Below the pieces are notes generated by a model that was not told the origin of the DNA, made no database searches, and saw nothing but the letters and a program-made list of their open reading frames with translations. Below are positions 24,820 through 32,921 of a stretch of DNA of 64,000 nucleotides, in pieces. Positions within the stretch are counted from its first letter, which is position 1. Each line of letters opens with the position of its first letter. The position numbers and the translations under genes were made by a program. This DNA comes from Nitrospira sp. (GTDB taxonomy: Bacteria > Nitrospirota > Nitrospiria > Nitrospirales > Nitrospiraceae): positions 23,791 through 87,790 of the forward strand of contig SPAW01000023.1 of assembly GCA_005239465.1 (NCBI GenBank). Direction: 5' to 3'.

Positions 24820-25845
24820 ATGAACGATCGTTTTCTCAAAGCCTGTCGGCGCGAGCCGGTCGACTGCACACCTGTGTGGTTCATGCGCCAGGCTGGGCGC
24901 TACATGGCCGAGTATCGGACGCTTCGCGCCAAATACTCGATTCTCGAGATGTGCAAGACGCCGGAGCTCGCGGCACAAGTCACCCTCCAACCGATTGATC
25001 GTTTTCCGCTGGATGCCGCCATTATTTTCGCCGACATTCTGCTCCCGTTGGAGCCGATGGGGATCAGCCTGGAATTCGCAGAGGGCGAGGGACCGGTCAT
25101 CCACAATCCAGTCCGCGACCGCGCGGCAGTGGAACGGCTCAACGTCGTGGACGGCGATGACCTTGAGTATGTTGCCGAGGCCATTCGGCATGCCCGGCGT
25201 GCACTCAATGGACGTGTGCCATTGATCGGATTTGCCGGGGCGCCATTTACGCTTGCCAGCTACGCGATTGAGGGCGGTGGGTCGCGCAACTATCTGCACA
25301 CGAAGCAGATGATGTATGGAGACCCGACAACGTGGCATAAGCTCATGGACAAGTTTGCGCGGGTCATCACCGGTTATCTCAGGCAACAGATCAAGGCGGG
25401 CGCCCAAGCGATTCAGCTCTTCGATAGTTGGGTGGGCTGCCTCTCGGCCGGCGACTATGCCGAGTATGTCATGCCGCACGTGCAGGTGGTTTTTGACGGA
25501 CTCAAGCGAGAGGGCGTGCCGATGATTCATTTCGGCACCGGCACGACGGCCATCCTTCGACAGATGCGCGAAGCAGGGGGGGATGTTATCGGGATCGACT
25601 GGCGAATTCATCTCGACGAAGCCTGGGCCATGGTCGGGCATGATCGCGCAGTGCAAGGCAATCTCGATCCGCTCGTGCTGTTTGCGCCGCTCCACGAAAT
25701 CGAACGCCGTGTCGAAGATATCTTGCGTCGCGCCGGCGGGCGCGCAGGCCACATCTTCAATCTCGGGCACGGGATTCTCCCGACGACGCCCGTCGATCAC
25801 GTCGCAGCGACGATCGACATGGTGCACAAGCTCAGTCAGCGGTAA
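24820..25845 (+). CDS. hemE: Uroporphyrinogen decarboxylase
   Basis: 341 residues, full length. Signatures: CTPVWFMRQAGRYMAEYR with the substrate-binding Arg residues, DAAIIFADILLP with the Asp, GFAGAPFTLASYAIEGG, LFDSWVGCLS, and LGHGILPTTP near the end. It decarboxylates uroporphyrinogen III to coproporphyrinogen III in haem synthesis. It is followed by hemH and hemY in the same orientation; an inverted-repeat element lies in the 114-bp gap before hemH. The promoter is at 24781. Confidence 0.97.
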   Translation: MNDRFLKACRREPVDCTPVWFMRQAGRYMAEYRTLRAKYSILEMCKTPELAAQVTLQPIDRFPLDAAIIFADILLPLEPMGISLEFAEGEGPVIHNPVRDRAAVERLNVVDGDDLEYVAEAIRHARRALNGRVPLIGFAGAPFTLASYAIEGGGSRNYLHTKQMMYGDPTTWHKLMDKFARVITGYLRQQIKAGAQAIQLFDSWVGCLSAGDYAEYVMPHVQVVFDGLKREGVPMIHFGTGTTAILRQMREAGGDVIGIDWRIHLDEAWAMVGHDRAVQGNLDPLVLFAPLHEIERRVEDILRRAGGRAGHIFNLGHGILPTTPVDHVAATIDMVHKLSQR

Positions 25846-25857
25846 CGCCAGGAGCAT

Positions 25858-25943
25858 ATAGCGAATGGCGTATAGCTGATGGTGGGGAGTGGAAGCGGTA
25901 GACGGCATCGTGTTCTGACCATTTGCTATCAGCCATAAGCTAT
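25858..25943. repeat. Long imperfect hairpin (REP-like) between hemE and hemH
   Basis: Two 25-nt arms, 25858-25882 and 25919-25943, pair as CCAT..GCTAT..GCCAT..GCTAT with mismatches only at the dinucleotides between blocks. The 36-nt loop is unstructured. It lies in the transcribed gap between two operon genes, so it could stabilise or attenuate the hemE mRNA. Confidence 0.75.
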
Positions 25944-25959
25944 TTGCTCTGGTGAATGT

Positions 25960-26910
25960 ATGTCGGCTTCTCAATGTCCCACTGCGATTCTTCTCATGGC
26001 CATGGGTGGGCCAGATTGTTTGGAAAATGTCGAACCTTTCTTGCTCGATGTGCGGGGAGGCCGACCGACGCCGCCTGAATTGGTCAAGGAGATTCGCGAG
26101 CGGTATCGCGCGACAGGCGGGAAGTCGCCGGCCGTCGGCATCACGAAGGATGTCGCGAAACAACTTGAACGGCGATTGAACGAGTCCGGCGGTGGTCGAT
26201 ATCGTGTCTACGTGGGTTTGCGGCATTGGCATCCGTTTATTAAGGAGACCTACGCTGAGTTGCTCAGTGAGAGTCCCGAGCAGGTCATCGGCCTGTGCAT
26301 GGCGCCACAACAGTCCTCACTGAGCACCGGAGCCTATCAGAAGAAAGTAGAAGAGGCGCGTATCGCCCAGCAGAGCACCTGCCCAATCAGCTATGTCGGC
26401 AGCTGGCACAAGCATCCCAAGCTGATTGCAGCGATCGTTGAAAATATCAAGCAGGGGCTCCTGAAATTTCCCGCCGATGTGCGGGCGACCGTGCCGGTGC
26501 TGTTCACGGCGCATAGTTTGCCGGAGCGTATCGTGGCAATGAAGGATCCCTATCCCAATGAAGTGAACGGTACGGTCGAAGCCGTGACGGCCTTATTGGG
26601 AAACCAGCCGACCCGTTTTGCGTATCAGAGCCAGGGGCGATCAAGCGAGCCGTGGCTGGGGCCGACCGCGGAGTCTGAACTGGAAACCTTGCACTATGAG
26701 GGGCATCGGCATGTGCTGGTGGCGCCCATCGGATTTATTTCCGACCACGTTGAAACGCTGTTCGATATCGACATTGAATTGAAGCAGATGGCCATGAGCA
26801 AAGGCATGCAGCTTGAGCGCATGGCCATGCTGAACGACTCGCCGGCATTGGTTGAGACGTTGCTCGACGTCTTGGCGGCACACGAATCATCCCTCTGCAT
26901 TCAGTCGTGA
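25960..26910 (+). CDS. hemH: Ferrochelatase
   Basis: 316 residues. AILLMAMGGPDCLENVEPFLLDV at the N-terminus, VYVGLRHWHPFIKETYAEL, LCMAPQQSS, then TAHSLPERI with the catalytic His and VAPIGFISDHVETLFDIDIE with the conserved Glu. It inserts ferrous iron into a porphyrin. Because HemY-type oxidase is encoded next, the substrate may be protoporphyrin IX or coproporphyrin III (the coproporphyrin pathway has the same gene order hemE-hemH-hemY as in Bacillus). It overlaps the next gene by 4 bp. Confidence 0.95.
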   Translation: MSASQCPTAILLMAMGGPDCLENVEPFLLDVRGGRPTPPELVKEIRERYRATGGKSPAVGITKDVAKQLERRLNESGGGRYRVYVGLRHWHPFIKETYAELLSESPEQVIGLCMAPQQSSLSTGAYQKKVEEARIAQQSTCPISYVGSWHKHPKLIAAIVENIKQGLLKFPADVRATVPVLFTAHSLPERIVAMKDPYPNEVNGTVEAVTALLGNQPTRFAYQSQGRSSEPWLGPTAESELETLHYEGHRHVLVAPIGFISDHVETLFDIDIELKQMAMSKGMQLERMAMLNDSPALVETLLDVLAAHESSLCIQS

Positions 26911-28358
26911 GCCCTCCCCGCACAGTCGTCATTGTCGGTGGTGGCATCTCCGGCCTGGCCACTGCGTTCGCGCTTCAGGAGCAAGCGGCAGCAGCAGGGC
27001 TTCCCATCCGTTGTACCGTTCTGGAATCCGGACAATCCTGGGGCGGCAAGATCGTCACCCACCGTATCGGCGAACTCATCACCGAAGCCGGACCTGATTC
27101 CTTCCTCTCCCAAAAACCGGCCGGCCTCGAACTCTGCGCGAAGCTGGGACTCACCGATCAGTTGATCAATACCAATGAGACGGGCAAGAAAGCGTTTGTG
27201 CTATATGGCGGACGGCTGCACGAATTGCCTGAAGGACTCGTTTCATTTGTGCCGAATCAGTTGGGGCCCTTTCTCCGCAGTGGACTGCTCAGTTGGACGG
27301 GCCTGGCGCGCATGGGACTGGATGTCGTCGTACCGCGCGGTCCGTCCGAGGGCGATGAGTCGTTGGCTTCATTTTTTCGCCGCCGGTTCGGCGCCCAAGC
27401 CTTCGATCGTGTGTTGGAACCGCTCATGGCGGGGATCTATGCCGGCGATGCCGAGCAGATGAGCCTGAAAGCCACCTTCCCCAGGTTTTTCGAACTCGAG
27501 CAGCAGTACGGCAGTATCATCCGCGGGATGATGGCCGCCAAGAAAAAGGCCTCTTCAGCTCCGGCGAGCGGTTCAACGTGCACGATGTTTGTGAGTCTCA
27601 AGAATGGGCTCGGCGATCTGGTGACGGCGCTGACGACGCGATTGACGCGGCAGGGCGTGGAGCTTCGTTTGGGGTGCCAGGTCGATGCCCTGAGAGTGCG
27701 ATCTCATCAACTGGGTCGTTGGATGTACGACCTCATTCTCAACGACGGATCGGCCCTCTCCACCGAAAGTCTGGTGCTCGCGCCGCCGGCCTATGTCGCG
27801 GCGGAGCTGCTGCGCCCGCTTACGCCGATTGCCGGTGGACTGCTGGAGATGATTCCCTATGCGTCGACCGCCACGATTGCGATGGCGTATCCGGCCGATG
27901 CGGTGGCGGGCGCCGTGGAGGGATTTGGGTTTATCGTGCCTCGGATAGAAGGACGCGATCTGATTGCGGCGACCTGGACCTCCCTCAAGTGGCCGCATCG
28001 CGCCCCGGCTGATCAGGTGTTGGTGCGCTGTTACGTGGGCGGGGTGGGGCGGGAAGTGATCCTTCGGCTGGATGATGATCAGTTGGCCGCGAGAGTCCGC
28101 GCCGAACTCTCGGCACTGTGCGGTATTAAGGCAGAGCCAGGTTATGTCGAAGTGAATCGCTGGTGGAAGGCAATGCCGCAATATACCCTTGGCCATCTCG
28201 ACCGACTGACACAACTCGATGCGGCGCTGAGCCGCTATGGTGGATTGGTCCTCACCGGCGCGGGCTATCGCGGTGTCGGCATTCCCGACTGCATTCGTGA
28301 CGGCGCCGTGGCGGCCGGTCGGGTGGTGCACTATCTATCGGTCAAGGCCGCATCTTGA
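26907..28358 (+). CDS. hemY: Protoporphyrinogen/coproporphyrinogen III oxidase, HemY type
   Basis: 483 residues, GTG start overlapping the hemH stop (GTGA). FAD-binding VVIVGGGISGLATAFALQEQ at residues 5-25, then TEAGPDSFLSQKP, a FFRRRFGAQAFDRVLEPLMAGIYAGDAEQMS segment typical of HemG/HemY, and a C-terminal GAGYRGVGIPDCIRDG. It uses oxygen or another acceptor to oxidise the porphyrinogen. The substrate (protoporphyrinogen IX or coproporphyrinogen III) depends on which terminal pathway is used; no hemQ is in the window to decide. Confidence 0.94.
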   Translation: MSPPRTVVIVGGGISGLATAFALQEQAAAAGLPIRCTVLESGQSWGGKIVTHRIGELITEAGPDSFLSQKPAGLELCAKLGLTDQLINTNETGKKAFVLYGGRLHELPEGLVSFVPNQLGPFLRSGLLSWTGLARMGLDVVVPRGPSEGDESLASFFRRRFGAQAFDRVLEPLMAGIYAGDAEQMSLKATFPRFFELEQQYGSIIRGMMAAKKKASSAPASGSTCTMFVSLKNGLGDLVTALTTRLTRQGVELRLGCQVDALRVRSHQLGRWMYDLILNDGSALSTESLVLAPPAYVAAELLRPLTPIAGGLLEMIPYASTATIAMAYPADAVAGAVEGFGFIVPRIEGRDLIAATWTSLKWPHRAPADQVLVRCYVGGVGREVILRLDDDQLAARVRAELSALCGIKAEPGYVEVNRWWKAMPQYTLGHLDRLTQLDAALSRYGGLVLTGAGYRGVGIPDCIRDGAVAAGRVVHYLSVKAAS

Positions 28359-28425
28359 CGCGCGAGGGCGTCGGAAAAATCGGGGACGGCATCGACGACG
28401 TACATAACGCAATCGTATTAGCCGT

Positions 28426-29610
28426 TCAGCGGTACATCCATGCGCGCGTCAGCGGCAGTTCGGTCGGGCCGTCGGCTTCCTGGCGGCTGGCGAGCACCTG
28501 GTAGACGTTCAGCCAACCCTGTGCGAAGCCGAGCGAGGAGCCGGCCAGATACGCGCGCCAGACGCGCAGCGTCCTTTCGCTGACCAGCTTGCGCGCGAGG
28601 TCCAACTGCGCCTCCAGCCGGCGCGACCAGTGCGCGAGCGTGCGTGCGTAGTGCGGCCGCAGGCTTTCGACGTCGAAGACCTCGAAGTTCTGCGCGGCCA
28701 TCTCGCGCACGACCAGGTGCAGATGCGGCAGCTCGGTGTTCGGAAAGACGTATTTGTCCATGAACTCGCTCACGCCGGAGCCGACCGTGCGACTGTCGGC
28801 ATCGGGCGAGGTGATGCCGTGGTTCAGGAACAGCCCCCGGTCGCGCAGCAGGCGTCGCACGACGCCGAAGTAGACGGGCAGGTTCTTCCGGCCGACATGC
28901 TCGAACATGCCGATGCTCGAAACCTTGTTGAACGAAGCTTCCCCGAACCGCGCGGGCGCGTCGCGGTAGTCAAGCAGCAGCGCCTCAACGCGCCCTTCCA
29001 GCCCGGCCGCGGCGATACGCTCCTTGGTGCATGCAAACTGGTTGTCCGACAGCGTGATGCCGACGGCGTGCACGCCATAGTGCTCTGCGGCGTGTAGGAT
29101 CAGCCCGCCCCAGCCGCAGCCGATGTCGAGCAGACGTTCGCCCGCCTGCAGGCGCAGCTTGCGGCAGATGTGGTCGAGCCACAGACGGTAGAACTCGTTG
29201 CCGACGTCGTAGTGACGCTTGATGTCGTCGAGGTCCTGCTTCGGCGTATGGCGCGCCATTGCTGCGGCGATCCGGGCTGTCGCCGGGGAGCCGCTGGCCG
29301 CCGCCAGTCGCTCGGCACTTGCGATGATGGCTATGATGTCGCCGTCGATGTCGATGCGGCCGTCGATGAAAGCCTCGCCGAGCGACCCGAGAGTCGGCTG
29401 CGCAAGCGCAGGCAGCACGTCCGGATCTCGGATCGCCATCACGACGCGTGGCTGCTGGCCGAAATTCAGCCGGGAACCATCGGGCAGCACAAGATCGAGT
29501 GGTTGGCCGCCGTTTGCGCGGACCGTTTCGGCCAGCCGTTCGATCCCGTGGCTGACTGCCTTGCCGACGACCTTACGAGTAGCCCGCGATAACAGACCTC
29601 CGTCAGACAT
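28426..29610 (-). CDS. cfa: Cyclopropane-fatty-acyl-phospholipid synthase-like methyltransferase with internal deletion
   Basis: 394 residues from ATG 29610, preceded by AAAGGAGG. The N-terminal CFAS domain, then HYDVGNEFYRLWLD, SAM site LLDIGCGWGGLILHAAEHYG, FEHVGRKNLPVYF and a good C-terminus. Between WLD (Asp146) and HICRKLRL (His147) the usual 24-26 residues with the conserved YSCAYF motif, which other family members carry, are missing. The frame is intact, so the product is probably inactive unless assisted. Very high third-position GC compared with the neighbours suggests transfer, probably from a betaproteobacterium. No mobile genes are adjacent. Confidence 0.88.
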   Translation of the reverse strand: MSDGGLLSRATRKVVGKAVSHGIERLAETVRANGGQPLDLVLPDGSRLNFGQQPRVVMAIRDPDVLPALAQPTLGSLGEAFIDGRIDIDGDIIAIIASAERLAAASGSPATARIAAAMARHTPKQDLDDIKRHYDVGNEFYRLWLDHICRKLRLQAGERLLDIGCGWGGLILHAAEHYGVHAVGITLSDNQFACTKERIAAAGLEGRVEALLLDYRDAPARFGEASFNKVSSIGMFEHVGRKNLPVYFGVVRRLLRDRGLFLNHGITSPDADSRTVGSGVSEFMDKYVFPNTELPHLHLVVREMAAQNFEVFDVESLRPHYARTLAHWSRRLEAQLDLARKLVSERTLRVWRAYLAGSSLGFAQGWLNVYQVLASRQEADGPTELPLTRAWMYR

Positions 29611-29852
29611 GATTACCTCCTTTGGGCTGCGACCGGGAATTCCTGCCGAATGCGCGCGTATCGCCTTAGGGGGCGAAACCCTCATCGCCACGTGCATCCT
29701 TACCGTGAATTCGGTTCGAGCAAGCGCCAACGGCGCTCGAATACCCTCAAGAAGAACCAATATGCGCCTCGGATTAGCTCTTTCCTCAGTCCTTGTCAAG
29801 ACGCTCACGACCGACACCTGTTTTTGACGGCCTCCAGCAAATGTAGGAACGC

Positions 29853-30074
29853 CTACGTCTCGACGGTCACTTCCTTATCTTGCGGTGAGTGGCTGCCTAG
29901 CCGTGGCAATGTCTCCAAGGACGGGCCCGGCCCTGATGACGCCTGCATCGACGCCTTCAGTTCCTGAATGGCCCTGGCGACATCCTCCTCCGTCGATCCA
30001 AACCGGTCTCCCATCACCTTAATGGCCTGATTAATCGCTTTCTTCATCCTCGTGATTTGCTCTTCAGGCGTCAT
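29853..30074 (-). CDS. Small hypothetical protein
   Basis: 73 residues, ATG 30074 with AAGGAG upstream at good spacing. The first half, TPEEQITRMKKAINQAIKVMGDRFGSTEEDVARAIQELKASM, is a plausible pair of amphipathic helices; the tail is disordered. No family recognised. Confidence 0.6.
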   Translation of the reverse strand: MTPEEQITRMKKAINQAIKVMGDRFGSTEEDVARAIQELKASMQASSGPGPSLETLPRLGSHSPQDKEVTVET

Positions 30075-30343
30075 GGCCTGTCTCCTTCGTTACTGGGTTT
30101 TCGAGACATCCGCGCTTTGGATCTCCCGCTCAGCTTGCAGCCAATGTTCCAGCCCATGGCCATCTTCTCGCCCCTGTGCCTCATAGAGTTGATTGGGTCC
30201 TTTCATGCCCATGCGACAGCACAGGTTGAAACACATTATGTCGTGAAGCATCAAAGTGTGTGTCTATCCAGTTTAATTGTCCACACCTTGCAGCGTGCTG
30301 TCACAGAACCAGTCTCAACGCTCCTTCGCCCCAGACATTCCTC
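30075..30343. other. Intergenic DNA, nothing recognised
   Basis: About 270 bp with no convincing gene or site. Confidence 0.4.
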
Positions 30344-30442
30344 TTATCGAGTGAAAAAGTATGTCAGGAATATAGCGCCGGCCATGGCGATAAGAAAGAG
30401 TAGCACTAAGAGCTCTGGCCAGATATCGTGCCAAATATGCAC
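30344..30442 (-). CDS. Candidate 32-residue single-span membrane protein
   Basis: GTG start at 30442 with CAGGAG 6 nt upstream. The product begins MHIWHDIWPELLV and continues as one hydrophobic helix of about 20 residues, ending TYFFTR. Amphipathic start, positive C-terminus. The frame is open further upstream, but without a better start. Short membrane proteins of this kind often modulate transporters or sensors. Evidence is limited to the Shine-Dalgarno and hydrophobicity. Confidence 0.35.
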   Translation of the reverse strand: MHIWHDIWPELLVLLFLIAMAGAIFLTYFFTR

Positions 30443-30930
30443 CTCGATCTCCTGACGTCTAGCATCTACTTGTCTGGTGAACTGTAAAGAAAACTCCCGA
30501 CAGGGAGCGATTACGGCAAATGGTCCTTGCCGCTGAGCACTAGCTACGCAACACAGAGAGCGAAGAGCATGCCAAGCGAGACCCGACGAGAATTCAGGCG
30601 GTTGAGAAGACCGAGAGGACGAAGGATGCAGGGATCTGAGGTGAAACTCCTCATGCGGGAGAGCACCGAATGAGGAATATTGCGACAAATTGGCTATTCC
30701 GAATCGTCGCGGGATTCGCACGTGCGACAAGAACCATTACGAGACTCCAATGCCGTATCTCGTGAAGCGTGAAACGTAGTTAGCGAACGACGAGCGACCA
30801 GGGACGAGCTCAGGAGCGGCCTCAGAGATGTCCCTGTAAGACTCCCCTCTTGTCATCTCTTGAAGCAAGCTCCTATAGTAGTACAGCGCATCGGCGAAAC
30901 GCGTGGTAACCGATGGGGGTGGTGTGATTG
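30443..30930. other. Gene-free region with repeat fragments
   Basis: Contains CCGTATCTCGTGAAGCGT (30753-30770), an exact match to 23342-23359, followed by CGAACGACGAGCGAC. No gene seen. Confidence 0.5.
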
Positions 30931-31341
30931 ATGGAGGGCAGCAAATTGACCATTTCCGATGTCAGCGGCCCATTTCGTGAGCCGCGTGAGCCGATCTTTT
31001 CGTACGACTACTCGATTCAACGATCGACCTGGGCAACCCCGCATGGAGTCCGCGTGAAGGTGTCGATTCCGGATGAACTTGATGTTCTGAGAGAGCGGTT
31101 GCTGGGCTCGGTCGCCGGCTCTCCCGGTCGTCAGCTGGTAATCGGGACAGTCCTTTCCCGAACGATTGCGGACTGGAAGGTCCGGATCGCAGAGTCGGAA
31201 GGAATGCTGGCGGAACGGCGCGATGTGATGCTGGCACCCTTTGTCGGACCGCTTGCGCATCTGTTCCCAAAGCTCGAAGCGTTGTTTGAGCAGGACAAAA
31301 TCGCTGTGCGCGAGGAAATCAGGAAGCGGGTTGGCTTGTGA
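30931..31341 (+). CDS. Hypothetical protein
   Basis: 136 residues from ATG 30931 (TTG 30928 also possible). The sequence has a beta-looking segment FSYDYSIQRSTWATPHGVRVKVSIPDELDVL, a GRQLVIGTVLSRTIADWKVRI helix and a charged end. No family recognised. It stands alone upstream of radA. Confidence 0.55.
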   Translation: MEGSKLTISDVSGPFREPREPIFSYDYSIQRSTWATPHGVRVKVSIPDELDVLRERLLGSVAGSPGRQLVIGTVLSRTIADWKVRIAESEGMLAERRDVMLAPFVGPLAHLFPKLEALFEQDKIAVREEIRKRVGL

Positions 31342-31578
31342 CCTTCGCGGTATTCCCTCCGGCCATGCGGAGATGATGAATGCTTTCCTCCCTCGTGGCT
31401 GCGCGCGCTTGTCTCGCTGGGCGAGTACGCGATTTCGTGACGAACCGTCATAAATCATGCAGGTTAGGAATCGACAAAGATCTGGCTCTTAGGCTCTGCT
31501 TATCGTTCCATCCTTTCATTCCCTCTCCGTATCCATTAAAATATGTCTCTGATTTCCTTCTCCATGAGGCTCTGTTCG

Positions 31579-32921
31579 ATGCGGGCTAAGACCAGTTTTT
31601 CCTGCCAGGCTTGCGGTTATCAAGCACCCCGGTGGTTGGGCCGCTGTCCCGACTGCGGCGGCTGGAATACGATGAAAGAAGAACGACAGGCGGCGACCGG
31701 CAAGGGTCGTCCTGCTGCCATGAAGACCGCCCAGGCGAACGCGACCCCTATTGCCGAGATCGAAGTAGTCGGCGAAGATCGCCGGCTTACGCGCATCGGT
31801 GAATTTGATCGGGTGCTCGGCGGAGGAGTAATCCCAGGCTCGGTCATCCTGATCGGCGGCGACCCCGGCATCGGCAAAACGACGCTACTGCTTCAGGCGT
31901 TGCCGCGTTTGGCTTCTAAGGAAGAACCGGCGCTTTACGTGTCCGGAGAAGAATCTCCTCGCCAAATGAAGATGCGCGGACAACGATTGGGCATCGAGCA
32001 TCCCAATCTACTGATTCTTGCGGAGACCTCGCTCGAACAAATCTTGAAGGCGGCGCAGGAGATTCAACCGGCGGCGATAGTCGTCGATTCGATTCAAACG
32101 GTCTACACAGAACAGATTACATCCGCGCCAGGCAGCATCAGCCAGGTGCAGGAGGTCGCCGGGCAGCTGATGTGGTTTGCCAAGCGGACTGGCGTGCCGG
32201 TCTTCATCATCGGGCATGTGACGAAAGAAGGAGCGATCGCCGGGCCGCGGCTTCTCGAACACATTTCGAAGGTGATAAAGGCCACAGCTACCGGATTCTT
32301 CGCGCCGTCAAGAATCGCTTTGGCTCAACCAACGAGATCGGTGTGTTTGAGATGAAAGATGGAGGGCTCGAAGAAGTCAGTAATCCCTCCGAGTTGTTTC
32401 TGGCAGAGCGGCCGCAACACAGCACTGGTTCAGTCGTGGTGTCGAGTCTGGAAGGGACGCGGCCGATCCTGGTCGAACTGCAGGCCTTGGCATCATCCAC
32501 CAGCTATGCGATGCCGAAACGAGTGGCCAATGGCGTAGAGCTGAGTCGGGTCTCGCTCTTATTGGCTGTGATGGAAAAACGATTAGGGATGCATCTGTCA
32601 GGCCAGGATGTGTATGTGAATGTGGTCGGGGGCATGCACATCGATGAGCCGGCGATCGATCTGGGAATTGTGGCAGCCGTCACTTCCAGCTTGCGGGAAG
32701 TGCCGATTGAGCCGAGGATGTTGGTGCTGGGGGAAGTAGGCCTGGGCGGGGAAGTGCGTGCTGTGAGTCAGGTAGAACTGCGCATCCGCGAAGCCGTGAA
32801 GATGGGATTCAAGCGCTGTCTCTTGCCGGAGCGGAATCTGGCGAAGCTTGATCCGATCGACGGCATGGAATTGGTCGGCATTCAGGAAGTCCGTGAGGCG
32901 CTCGATGTCGCGCTGGCCTAG
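31579..32921 (+). pseudogene. radA: RadA DNA repair ATPase, disrupted by a frameshifting deletion
   Basis: RadA (Sms) is a branch-migration factor in recombination. The first part is normal: zinc finger Cys9, Cys12, Cys23, Cys26, Walker A GGDPGIGKTTLLLQ, VVDSIQTVYTEQ and GPRLLEH. At about 32263 the frame shifts. The first frame runs on to 32355 as nonsense; the correct continuation FEGDKGHSYRILRAV, the KNRFGSTNE motif and the LonC-like domain are in the frame ending at 32921. About 6 residues (usual ...DTVLY) are missing, equal to 19 bp. Deletion between two ATTTC repeats would give exactly this. The start is ATG 31579; two upstream ATGs are in frame. It could be a real lesion or an assembly error. 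Confidence 0.88.

Noticed and set aside
24742-26310. 522-codon open frame on the minus strand
   Set aside because: It lies opposite hemE and hemH, which are clear, and its translation has no protein-like pattern (His/Arg-rich).
32172-32264. A separate gene starting at 32172 that contains the RadA C-terminus
   Set aside because: The first 31 residues are out-of-frame reading of the RadA core; only from FEGDKG on does it match RadA, so this is one broken gene.
32258-32275. Programmed ribosomal frameshift in radA
   Set aside because: No slippery heptamer or stimulator is visible, and shifting would not restore the missing residues.
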